Origin: Enorma massiliensis phI
GTDB taxonomy: Bacteria; Actinomycetota; Coriobacteriia; Coriobacteriales; Coriobacteriaceae
Reading direction: 5' to 3'
Length of the DNA: 54,222 nt
Assembly (NCBI RefSeq): GCF_000311845.1
Contig: NZ_HE978574.1
Span: 885,089 to 939,310, forward strand
Position numbers and translations under genes: made by a program. The notes beneath the pieces are model-generated. The model was given only the letters and a program-made list of their open reading frames with translations. It did not search any database and was not told the DNA's origin. Below are positions 16,738 to 24,039 of this stretch, piece by piece (within the stretch, counting starts at the first letter, position 1; each line of letters begins with the position of its first letter).

Positions 16738-17391
16738 ATGGGTATCAACTCATACATCGACTACATCGACGATCCGAACGACACGTTCGACGATTACCTT
16801 GAAAAAGCGCGCCGTTACGGCTTCCGCTGCGTCTTTGCCGATCCCGATACCTACGAACATGCCTGCGAGATGCTCGCGGGCACAGAGGTCATCGTCGCGG
16901 GCGCCATCGACTTTCCCGAGGGCGCGCTCACGCTCGAGGAGGAGCTGCCGGAATTCGAGCGCTATGCGCAGGCCGGGTTTACGGAGATCGACTACGTGCT
17001 GAATCAGCGCGCCGTGGATGAGCGCGACTTCGATGCCATCGAGCGCGAGATGCGCGGTGTGGCGGAGTTCTGCCGTGCGCACGGCATGCGCGACAAGGTC
17101 ATCGTCGAGATGCCGAAGCTCGAATCCGAGGCAGACAAGCGGCGCGTTTGCGAGATTGCGCTCAAGGCGCGCCCTGCGTTTCTCAAGACCTCGTCCGGTC
17201 GCCCGTACCAGGCGACGCTCGATGACGTGCGCCTTATGGCCGAGGTGCTCGGCGACAAGGTGCAGGTGAAGGCGGCGGGCGGAATTCGCACGTATGAGCA
17301 GGCGAAAGCGTTCATCGAGGCGGGGGCGAGCGCGCTCGGCGCGACGGCGGGCATCGCGATTGTCGAGGGGGAGCGCGCCGCCGGGGCATAA
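16738..17391 (+). CDS. DeoC/deoxyribose-phosphate aldolase-like class I aldolase
   Basis: A 217-residue TIM-barrel aldolase of the DeoC/LacD group. The Schiff-base lysine is Lys150 in FLKTSSGRPYQ, the second catalytic lysine is Lys178 in VKAAGGIRT, and Asp85 (TEIDYVLN) is the acid/base partner: the full DERA triad. It is shorter than typical DeoC, and the motif is KTSSG rather than KTSTG. No other nucleoside-catabolic gene is nearby. It lies between a HAD phosphatase and the FrlB-like gene, so it may cleave a sugar phosphate arising in fructosamine catabolism rather than deoxyribose 5-phosphate. The start follows AAAGGAG. Confidence 0.8.
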   Translation: MGINSYIDYIDDPNDTFDDYLEKARRYGFRCVFADPDTYEHACEMLAGTEVIVAGAIDFPEGALTLEEELPEFERYAQAGFTEIDYVLNQRAVDERDFDAIEREMRGVAEFCRAHGMRDKVIVEMPKLESEADKRRVCEIALKARPAFLKTSSGRPYQATLDDVRLMAEVLGDKVQVKAAGGIRTYEQAKAFIEAGASALGATAGIAIVEGERAAGA

Positions 17392-17422
17392 GGGGTCGAC
17401 GCGGCATGTGAAAGGGGACATC

Positions 17423-18391
17423 ATGAAGCCGTTCAATCTCATCAAGGACATCATCGAGAAGCGCGGGGCGATCGAGGAGGTGTATTGGGTCGCCTGCGGC
17501 GGCTCGCTCATCGATCTGCTGCCGGCCCATATGCTGCTCGAGCGCGAGGCGAGGCGCATCGTTTCGGGGGCCTACACGGCGCGCGAGTTCTGCATCGCCG
17601 CGCCGAAGCGCTTGGGCGAGCACAGCCTCGTGGTCGCGTGCAGCCATAGCGGCAACACGCCAGAGGTGCTCGATGCGTGCCATCTCGCTTGCGAGCGCGG
17701 TGCCGAGGTCGTCGCGCTCACCGACGGCGCGGAGTCCAAGATCGCGCAGGGTGCGTGGACGTGCTGGGTGTATCCGTGGGGAGCCGACGTCCCCGCGAGC
17801 GAGGTGCCCTCGGGTATCGCGCCGCTTCTTGCCGCCGAGCTGCTCGATCAGCAGGAGGGCTTCGCCGATCTTCCCGACCTCTACCGGGGTGTCGATACGA
17901 TGGATGAGGTGCTGCCCGCGGCGCGCGAGAAGGTGAACGCGGAGCTGGGGGAGCGCTTCGCGGCGCTTTGCCAGAATCATCCGTTCCTCTACATCTTGGG
18001 TTCCGGCCCCAACTTCTGCCAGACCTATGGCTTCGCCATCTGCTCGCTCATGGAGATGCAGTGGCAGAGCTGCAGCTATATCCATTCGGGCGAGTACTTC
18101 CACGGGCCTTTCGAGGTCACGGAACCCGGTGTGTTCTATTTTTTGCAGATGGGATCGAGCGAGTACCGCACCATGGACGAGCGCGCGCTCGCGTTCCTGA
18201 GCGACCATACCGACACGCTCATGGTGCTCGACGCCCTCGAGTACGGAATGGACAAGGTGCCGGCGAGCGTACGCGCCTATCTCGACCCCGTGCTCTTCTA
18301 TGCCATGAACGTCGAGCTGCGCGCCGCGCGCGGCAAGGTGTTCGACCATGATCCGGATTATCGCCGCTACATGGGAGTCGTTTCGTACTAG
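17423..18391 (+). CDS. frlB: SIS-domain deglycase, FrlB-like
   Basis: A 322-residue double-SIS protein without a glutaminase domain. The phosphosugar loop is CSHSGNTPE (His75 between Ser74 and Ser76), and the second domain carries ILGSGPNFCQ and the HSGEYFHGPFE segment (221-231) typical of FrlB-type deglycases. FrlB splits fructoselysine 6-phosphate to glucose 6-phosphate and lysine. The frame extends upstream, but the ATG at 17423 follows AAAGGGG. It is followed 12 bases later by an FrlD-like kinase, the classic frlB-frlD pairing. It is divergent from the SIS protein at 6691, so the two probably act on different glycated amines. Confidence 0.82.
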   Translation: MKPFNLIKDIIEKRGAIEEVYWVACGGSLIDLLPAHMLLEREARRIVSGAYTAREFCIAAPKRLGEHSLVVACSHSGNTPEVLDACHLACERGAEVVALTDGAESKIAQGAWTCWVYPWGADVPASEVPSGIAPLLAAELLDQQEGFADLPDLYRGVDTMDEVLPAAREKVNAELGERFAALCQNHPFLYILGSGPNFCQTYGFAICSLMEMQWQSCSYIHSGEYFHGPFEVTEPGVFYFLQMGSSEYRTMDERALAFLSDHTDTLMVLDALEYGMDKVPASVRAYLDPVLFYAMNVELRAARGKVFDHDPDYRRYMGVVSY

Positions 18392-18403
18392 GGGGGGGTC
18401 GTC

Positions 18404-19264
18404 ATGGGATTCGACGTCTCGATCCTGGGCTTTGGGGATAACGTCGTCGACCGCTATGAGCACCTGGGCATCATGTACCCCGGCGGCAACGCCGCGAACG
18501 TCGCGGTGTACGCGCGGCGTCTCGGGGCGGCGCGCTCCGCGTACATGGGCATCTTCGGCACGGACGAAGCTGCCGAGCACGTGATCGGGAGCCTTGTCGA
18601 TGAAGGTGTGGAGCTCGTGCGCTGCCGGCAGGAGCTTGGCGAGAACGGCGCGTCGAGCGTGACGGTGGAGGCGGGCGAGCGCGTGTTCCTCGGTTCGAAC
18701 CAAGGCGGGATCCGCGGGAGGTCGCGTTATGTGCTCGATCGCTTTGCCCTCGAATACGTGCGAGGTTTCGATGTGCTGCATACCGGCAGCTATTGCTTCA
18801 CAGAGCGCGAACTGCCGGTGGTGCGCGCAGCAGGCGTGCCGGTGAGCTTCGACTTCTCGGAGGACTCCGTCGATGCGTATGTGGAGGACGTGGCGCCGTT
18901 CGTGGACTTCGCCTTCTACTCCGCAGAAGACGAGGCGAGCGACGAGATGGTGGGCGAGCGCCTTCGCTGGCTCTGCAGCCTGGGACCTGGCATCGCTGTG
19001 GTGACACGGGGCGAACGTGGATCGGTCGCGTTCGATGGCGACCGCTTCTTCGAGCAGCCCATCAAGCCTGCCACGACGGTGCGCGACACGATGGGTGCCG
19101 GCGATTCGTTCATCGCGTCGTTTCTGCTAGGATATCTCGATGCTTGCAAGCGGAGAGAGGCGCGCGACGAGGCCATTGCCCGCGCGCTCGACGGGGCTGC
19201 CGCCTTTGCCGCCGAGGTATGCGGTATCGAGGGCGCGTGGGGTCATCCCAAGCGCTTCGCATAG
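18404..19264 (+). CDS. frlD: PfkB-family sugar kinase, FrlD-like fructosamine 6-kinase
   Basis: A 286-residue ribokinase-fold kinase. The N-terminal GDNVVDRY and PGGNAANVAVYARRLG segments are those of FrlD, and the anion hole/catalytic base motif DTMGAGDSF places the base at Asp234. FrlD phosphorylates fructoselysine at C6, producing the FrlB substrate. It needs an unphosphorylated substrate, so it pairs logically with the MFS importer rather than the PTS, which delivers an already phosphorylated sugar. The run of G residues before its ATG is the ribosome site. Confidence 0.82.
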   Translation: MGFDVSILGFGDNVVDRYEHLGIMYPGGNAANVAVYARRLGAARSAYMGIFGTDEAAEHVIGSLVDEGVELVRCRQELGENGASSVTVEAGERVFLGSNQGGIRGRSRYVLDRFALEYVRGFDVLHTGSYCFTERELPVVRAAGVPVSFDFSEDSVDAYVEDVAPFVDFAFYSAEDEASDEMVGERLRWLCSLGPGIAVVTRGERGSVAFDGDRFFEQPIKPATTVRDTMGAGDSFIASFLLGYLDACKRREARDEAIARALDGAAAFAAEVCGIEGAWGHPKRFA

Positions 19265-19295
19265 CGCGCGGCACCGTCTCGTTTCTTGCTCGCTT

Positions 19296-19368
19296 GGAAA
19301 ACCTGGCAGGAAATGAGGCGCTCATCGAGAAAGCGGTCGAGTAGCGTGCCAACTCCTGCCCGGATTTC
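19296..19368. repeat. Imperfect inverted repeat, family E copy 2
   Basis: The left arm around GAAAACCTGGCAGGA pairs 13 of 15 positions with the reverse complement of TCCTGCCCGGATTTC in 19348-19368. The right arm is the unit seen at 16662-16682. Confidence 0.5.
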
Positions 19369-19437
19369 AGGGGGCGGCACTCGAGGCGATCGCTCTTCTT
19401 CGCGACAACAGATTCGGAACGGAAAGGAAAGGCTCCC

Positions 19438-20274
19438 ATGTCCATCAAGGCCATCGCGCTCGATATCGACGGTACGCTTACCAACGACGAGAAGCGCATC
19501 ACGCCGCGCACGAAGGAGGCGTTGCTTGCCGCTGCGCGGGCGGGCATCACGCTCATCCTGGCTTCGGGGCGCCCTGCACACGGCTTGCGCGCACTTGCTC
19601 ATGAGCTCGAGCTCGACCGGTACCACGGGATGCTCGTGGCCTACAACGGATCGCAGGTACGCGATGCGACCTCGGGCGAGCTCCTGTTCAATCAGGCGAT
19701 TCCTGTGGAGGAGGCGCGCGCGGTGCTCGAGCACCTGCGGGGCTTCGACGTCATTCCCATGCTCGTCGATGCCGATCGCCTCTATATCGAGGATGCCTAT
19801 CGCTGCACCATCTACCACAAGGGCGCGCCGAAGAACATCGTCAAATACGAGCGCGATGCCTGCGACCTGCGCATCCACGAGGTGCATTCGCTTCTCGACT
19901 GGTGCATCACGCCGCAGAACAAGATTCTCACGGCGGGCACGGATACGTACTTGTCCGAGCATCACGAGGCGATGGCCGCCCCGTTCGTCGATAAGCTGAG
20001 TTGCATGTTCACCGCTGATTTCTACTTCGAGTTCACGGCTCAGGGCATCGATAAGGCGCGTGCCCTCTCCGTGGCGCTGCCCGAGCGCGGCATCGACCCG
20101 TCCGAGCTCGTGGCGTTCGGTGACGGCCAGAACGATATTCCCATGCTGCGGCTTGCGGGCGTGGGCGTTGCGATGGCGAATGCAACCGACGAGGTGAAGA
20201 GCGCGGCGGATATGGTCACGCTTTCGAACAACGAGGACGGCATCGCCGCCGCCCTCGAGGAGCTGGTGCGCTGA
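19438..20274 (+). CDS. Cof-type HAD-IIB phosphatase
   Basis: A 278-residue HAD subfamily IIB hydrolase: IALDIDGTLTNDEKRI (nucleophile Asp, general acid Asp), LILASGRPAHGL, and a C-terminal VAFGDGQNDIPML followed by GVAMANATDEVK. These proteins dephosphorylate sugar phosphates, pyridoxal phosphate or other small substrates. It closes the catabolic island, 173 bases after the kinase, behind an inverted repeat; whether it belongs to the pathway or is a general housecleaning phosphatase is unclear. A GGAAAGG site precedes the ATG. Confidence 0.88.
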   Translation: MSIKAIALDIDGTLTNDEKRITPRTKEALLAAARAGITLILASGRPAHGLRALAHELELDRYHGMLVAYNGSQVRDATSGELLFNQAIPVEEARAVLEHLRGFDVIPMLVDADRLYIEDAYRCTIYHKGAPKNIVKYERDACDLRIHEVHSLLDWCITPQNKILTAGTDTYLSEHHEAMAAPFVDKLSCMFTADFYFEFTAQGIDKARALSVALPERGIDPSELVAFGDGQNDIPMLRLAGVGVAMANATDEVKSAADMVTLSNNEDGIAAALEELVR

Positions 20275-20322
20275 GGGGCTGGTCGAAGCGGCGCGCGAGG
20301 CGTCTCTTGGCTGTGCGCGGCT

Positions 20323-21093
20323 TCAGCTCGCGAAGTCGAGCAGGCGCGTGCTGCGGTCGGCGATCTGGGCGCCGAGCGTTGCGGCATTGACCCTGCGAAT
20401 CTGCGCGAGCTGCTCGAGGGTCGAGGCGAGCGAGCGCTCGATGGCGTCCAGCCGGTAAGGATTTCCCAGCTGGGGCGGTGCGTCCGTTTCGAGCAGCAGG
20501 CGATCGCCGGGCAGGATGCGCGCGTACTCCCGGCCGCGCTTCGTGGCGAGCATATGCTCGTTTATTGAGAAGAGGCAGCCCAGGCGAACCGCGCGCCAAA
20601 GCTCGTCGCTGGTGCCACTGAACCAGTGCAGGACGCAGGTGGCGCTCCGGGCGGCGCCAGTGTGCTCGAGGATGTCGAGCACGCGGCTCGCGGACCTGAT
20701 GGCATGAATGGATATGACGCGCCTGGGAAGCGGGTGTTCGGAGACCGTGCGCATGGTTCGCTCAAAGGCGGCCGCCTGCGCCTCGATGCTCTCCGCTCCG
20801 CGCTTGCCGGCATCGAGCCCCACTTCGCCTATGTAGCGCGCCCGCGCCGCCAGCTCCTCCAGCAGCCCAACGTCGGCGTCGCCGCAGGTGCCGTCTGCGA
20901 GCCACCAGGGATGGAGGCCTGACCCCACGCGGACGTTCGGGTAGCACGAGAAGCGTTCGTGTGCAGCCACGGCATCATGCGGGGTGACGGTCGTGCAGAA
21001 AAACCCGATGCCCTCCGCATGGGCCGCGCGGGCGATTTCGACTCCGTTGGTCATGAGGTCGAGATGGCAGTGCATGTCGACAAAGCGCATCAT
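20323..21093 (-). CDS. tatD: TatD-family metal-dependent hydrolase
   Basis: A 256-residue TIM-barrel hydrolase with the N-terminal metal motif DMHCHLD (His8, His10), GEVGLDAGKR (metal Glu), histidines in ISIHAI and VLHWFSG, and ETDAPPQ near the end. TatD proteins are 3'-5' DNA/RNA exonucleases or D-aminoacyl-type deacylases. It is co-directional with and overlaps the upstream TcdA-like gene by four bases (ATGA); an ATG at 21090 is equally possible. Rather divergent from E. coli TatD. Confidence 0.82.
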   Translation of the reverse strand: MMRFVDMHCHLDLMTNGVEIARAAHAEGIGFFCTTVTPHDAVAAHERFSCYPNVRVGSGLHPWWLADGTCGDADVGLLEELAARARYIGEVGLDAGKRGAESIEAQAAAFERTMRTVSEHPLPRRVISIHAIRSASRVLDILEHTGAARSATCVLHWFSGTSDELWRAVRLGCLFSINEHMLATKRGREYARILPGDRLLLETDAPPQLGNPYRLDAIERSLASTLEQLAQIRRVNAATLGAQIADRSTRLLDFAS

Positions 21094-21893
21094 GCTCCGC
21101 CGCCCATGTTTTCACGTCCGCAGCCCGCCGCGCTCGCCCTGAGGGTATCCTCCACGCCTGCGATTCGGCGCAGGACAAAGCCGGCGAGCATCTGCCCCAT
21201 GATGGGTGGCAGGTAGGAGGTCGTACCGAGAGGCGGTCGGCCGCCGTCGCGCTCGGTACGTGCTGGGAGTTTGGGCGCGACGATGGGTGCTTCGGGGGAG
21301 TACAGCACGTCGAGGTGACGGATGCCGCGCTTGCGGCAGCCCTTGCGGATGACGCGCGCGAGGGCATCGCCGCTCGTCTCGTAGATGTCTGCGAAGCGGA
21401 GCCGCTCGGGGTAGAGTTTCATTGCGCCTCCCATGCTGCTCACGATGGGGATTTCCGCACGTTCGGCATAAGTGGCAAGCTCGAGTTTCGTTGAGATGGT
21501 ATCGATGGCGTCGATGAGGTAATCGATGTGCCCGCCCGCCTCCGTGCGCACGTCCTCGATGAGCGCGGCGACGTCGCCGGGCAGCACGAAGGACCCGCGT
21601 GTGATGACGCGGATGTCCGGATTGATGCGCTGGATGAGCAAGTGCGCCGCGTCGACTTTGCGCATGCCGATCGTTTCCGACCAAGCGAGCGCCTGCCGGT
21701 TAATGTTGCTCGGCGCGACCTCGTCGCCGTCGACGACGATAATCGTTCCTACAGCGCCGCGCGCGAGCGCCTCGATGCAGTTCGAGCCCACGCCGCCCGC
21801 GCCCACGACCATGACGGTCGCGGCCCGCTGACGCGCGAGTCCCGCGGTGCCCCAGAGGGCTTCGAGCCGAGATGTAGCCGTTTCTTCGTTCAT
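21090..21893 (-). CDS. tcdA: tRNA threonylcarbamoyladenosine dehydratase (TcdA/ThiF-like E1 enzyme)
   Basis: A 267-residue E1-like adenylating enzyme. The ATP-binding Rossmann motif VVGAGGVGSNCIEALARGAVG (start residue 29) is followed by DGDEVAPSNINRQ and DAIDTISTK, both hallmarks of TcdA, which cyclises t6A37 to ct6A in tRNAs. The frame continues upstream as low-quality Arg/Ala-rich sequence, so the ATG at 21893 (MNEETATSRLEALWG) is used. It overlaps the TatD gene downstream. Distinction from other ThiF/MoeB proteins rests on the NINRQ and DAIDTI pattern and the absence of sulfur-carrier neighbours. Confidence 0.88.
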   Translation of the reverse strand: MNEETATSRLEALWGTAGLARQRAATVMVVGAGGVGSNCIEALARGAVGTIIVVDGDEVAPSNINRQALAWSETIGMRKVDAAHLLIQRINPDIRVITRGSFVLPGDVAALIEDVRTEAGGHIDYLIDAIDTISTKLELATYAERAEIPIVSSMGGAMKLYPERLRFADIYETSGDALARVIRKGCRKRGIRHLDVLYSPEAPIVAPKLPARTERDGGRPPLGTTSYLPPIMGQMLAGFVLRRIAGVEDTLRASAAGCGRENMGGGA

Positions 21894-22104
21894 GCGTACA
21901 TTGTAGCAGGGCGCGCCCGCCGCCTGTTGCGCTGCGCGGCTACGGCCCGCCGTCCTGCGCGGCGCGGTCCGTCGTCCTGCTCGGCCGCGGCTCGCTGATG
22001 GTTTCGGAATGGAGAGCGCCCTTAGCCATTCCCGCGGCGATGCAGGTTTGAGACGATACCGAAGATACACCGATAAGATGCTTTGGATAGCAGGGAGTTT
22101 TTAT

Positions 22105-23784
22105 ATGGCAGAGTTCATCTACCAGATGTACCAGGCGCGCAAAGCGCATGGCGACAAGGTCATTCTCGACGACGTGACCCTCTCGTTCTACCCGGGCGCG
22201 AAGATCGGCGTTGTGGGACCCAACGGCATGGGCAAGTCGACCCTGCTCAAGATCATGGCAGGTAAGGAGGAGGTGTCCAACGGCGATGCCCGCCTCACGC
22301 CCGGCTACACTGTAGGGCTCCTGGAGCAGGAGCCGCCGCTCGACGACGATAAGACCGTTATCGAGAATGTGCGCATGGCCTTCGGCGACCTGCTCGCCAA
22401 GGTAGACCGCTTCAACAAGATCGGCGAGGAGATGGCCGAGCCCGATGCGGACTTCGACGCCCTCATGGCCGAGATGGGCAAGCTCCAGGACGAGATCGAT
22501 GCGGCCGATGGCTGGGACATCGATTCCAAGCTCGGTCAGGCGATGGACGCCCTCCAGCTGCCCGATTCCGACATGCCGGTGAAGGTGCTCTCCGGCGGCG
22601 AGCGCCGTCGCGTGGCCCTTTGCAAGCTCCTGCTCGAGGCGCCCGACCTGCTGCTCTTGGACGAGCCCACGAACCATCTGGACGCCGAGTCCGTGCTCTG
22701 GCTCGAGCATTTCCTCAAGAACTACCAGGGCGCCGTGCTCGCCGTCACGCACGACCGCTACTTCCTCGATAACGTGGCCGAGTGGATTTGCGAGGTCGAC
22801 CGCGGGCACCTCTATCCCTATAAGGGCAACTACTCCACCTATCTCGAGACCAAGGCGGCGCGCATCGCCGCGCAGGGCCAGCGCGACGCCAAGCTCGCTA
22901 AGCGCATGGCGTCTGAGCTCGAGTGGGTGCGCTCGAGCCCCAAGGCGCGCCAGGCCAAGAACAAGGCGCGTCTTGCCCGCTATGAGGAGATGGAGGCCGA
23001 GGCCCGCGCAAGCCAGAAGCTCGACTGGACGGACATCCGCATTCCCGTGGGGCCGCGCTTGGGCGCGAAGGTGCTCGAGGTCGAGCACCTGCACAAGGAG
23101 TTCGACGGCCGCGTGCTCATCGACGACCTCTCCTTTAGCCTGCCGCGCAACGGCATCGTGGGCGTGATCGGCCCCAACGGCGTGGGCAAGTCGACGCTCT
23201 TCAAGATGATTATCGGGGAAGAGAAGCCCACGTCTGGTGCGATCGAGCTGGGCGAGACCGTCAAGATCTCGTATGTTGACCAGGGGCGTGCGGGCATCGA
23301 TGCAGACAAGACGCTCTGGGAAGTCGTTTCGGGCGGCACCGACAAGATGATCGTCGGCGAGACCGAGGTGCCGAGCCGCGCGTACGTGGCGAGCTTTGGC
23401 TTCAAGGGGCAAGATCAGCAGAAGCGCGCCGGCGTGCTTTCCGGCGGCGAGCGCAACCGCCTGAACCTGGCGCTCACCTTGAAGCAGGGCGGTAATCTGC
23501 TGCTGCTCGACGAGCCCACGAACGACCTCGACGTGGAAACGCTCTCGTCACTCGAGGCGGCGCTGCTCGAATTCCCCGGCTGCTCCGTGGTCATTAGCCA
23601 CGACCGCATGTTCCTTGACCGTGTGGCTACGCATATCTTGGCATGGGAGGGTTCGGACGAGAACCCGGGCAACTGGTATTGGTTCGAGGGGAACTTCGCC
23701 GCGTACCAGGAAAACCGTGTGGCGCGCCTGGGCGAGGACGCCGCCAAGCCGCATCGCATCCATCGCAAGCTCACCCGCGATTAA
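22105..23784 (+). CDS. ettA: Energy-dependent translational throttle ABC-F protein EttA
   Basis: A 559-residue cytosolic ABC-F ATPase that binds the ribosomal E site. The N-terminus MAEFIYQMYQARKAHGDKVI is diagnostic of EttA. The first ABC domain has Walker A GPNGMGKST (38-46) and signature LSGGERRR; the linker and arm follow; the second domain has GPNGVGKST (about 356-364), LSGGERNR and LLLLDEPTNDLD. The open frame upstream to 22009 lacks a ribosome site and similarity; the ATG at 22105 follows AGGGAG. Stands alone on the plus strand. Confidence 0.95.
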   Translation: MAEFIYQMYQARKAHGDKVILDDVTLSFYPGAKIGVVGPNGMGKSTLLKIMAGKEEVSNGDARLTPGYTVGLLEQEPPLDDDKTVIENVRMAFGDLLAKVDRFNKIGEEMAEPDADFDALMAEMGKLQDEIDAADGWDIDSKLGQAMDALQLPDSDMPVKVLSGGERRRVALCKLLLEAPDLLLLDEPTNHLDAESVLWLEHFLKNYQGAVLAVTHDRYFLDNVAEWICEVDRGHLYPYKGNYSTYLETKAARIAAQGQRDAKLAKRMASELEWVRSSPKARQAKNKARLARYEEMEAEARASQKLDWTDIRIPVGPRLGAKVLEVEHLHKEFDGRVLIDDLSFSLPRNGIVGVIGPNGVGKSTLFKMIIGEEKPTSGAIELGETVKISYVDQGRAGIDADKTLWEVVSGGTDKMIVGETEVPSRAYVASFGFKGQDQQKRAGVLSGGERNRLNLALTLKQGGNLLLLDEPTNDLDVETLSSLEAALLEFPGCSVVISHDRMFLDRVATHILAWEGSDENPGNWYWFEGNFAAYQENRVARLGEDAAKPHRIHRKLTRD

Positions 23785-23898
23785 CGGGCGAGATCCGGAC
23801 AGCAGGCCCGTTGTCGGGCGAGATCCGGACAGTGAGCTCGTTATCGGGCGACATTTGGACAAAATGGGGGGCCTCAATGTCCGAATGTCGCCCGACAT
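23784..23898. repeat. Cluster of direct and inverted CGGGCGA repeats
   Basis: CGGGCGAGATCCGGACAG occurs twice just after ettA, followed by a third variant, CGGGCGACATTTGGACA. The last forms an inverted repeat with a reverse-complement copy (ending TGTCGCCCG at 23892) around a G-rich loop. The final dyad could end ettA transcription, though it lacks a T-run. Confidence 0.7.
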
Positions 23899-23923
23899 TC
23901 ATTTGAGCGTCCAAAAAGCGCCC

Positions 23924-24019
23924 GGCAACGAGCGGGTGGGCACTCGATGGTGCGCGCGGCAACTGTCGTGCTCGCGGCAACGCATCGCGCACGTGGCAAC
24001 GCGTTGTGCGATTGGCAAC
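23924..24019. repeat. Five GGCAAC units, mostly 18-19 bases apart
   Basis: GGCAAC starts at 23924, 23958, 23976, 23995 and 24014 (spacings 34, 18, 19, 19). Spacers differ in sequence but are mostly alternating purine-pyrimidine and C/G-rich. Purpose unknown. It lies downstream of the minus-strand gene that ends at 24040. Confidence 0.6.
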
Positions 24020-24039
24020 ACGCCGCGCCGGCGGGCCGA

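Noticed and set aside
21940-23412. Minus-strand open frame of 490 codons opposite ettA
   Set aside because: Composition is that of a complement of an ABC protein gene; no recognisable motif, while ettA is unambiguous.
23924-24019. GGCAAC array considered as a CRISPR array
   Set aside because: Units are only six bases, the spacing is 18-34 and there are no cas genes; it does not meet any CRISPR repeat-spacer pattern.
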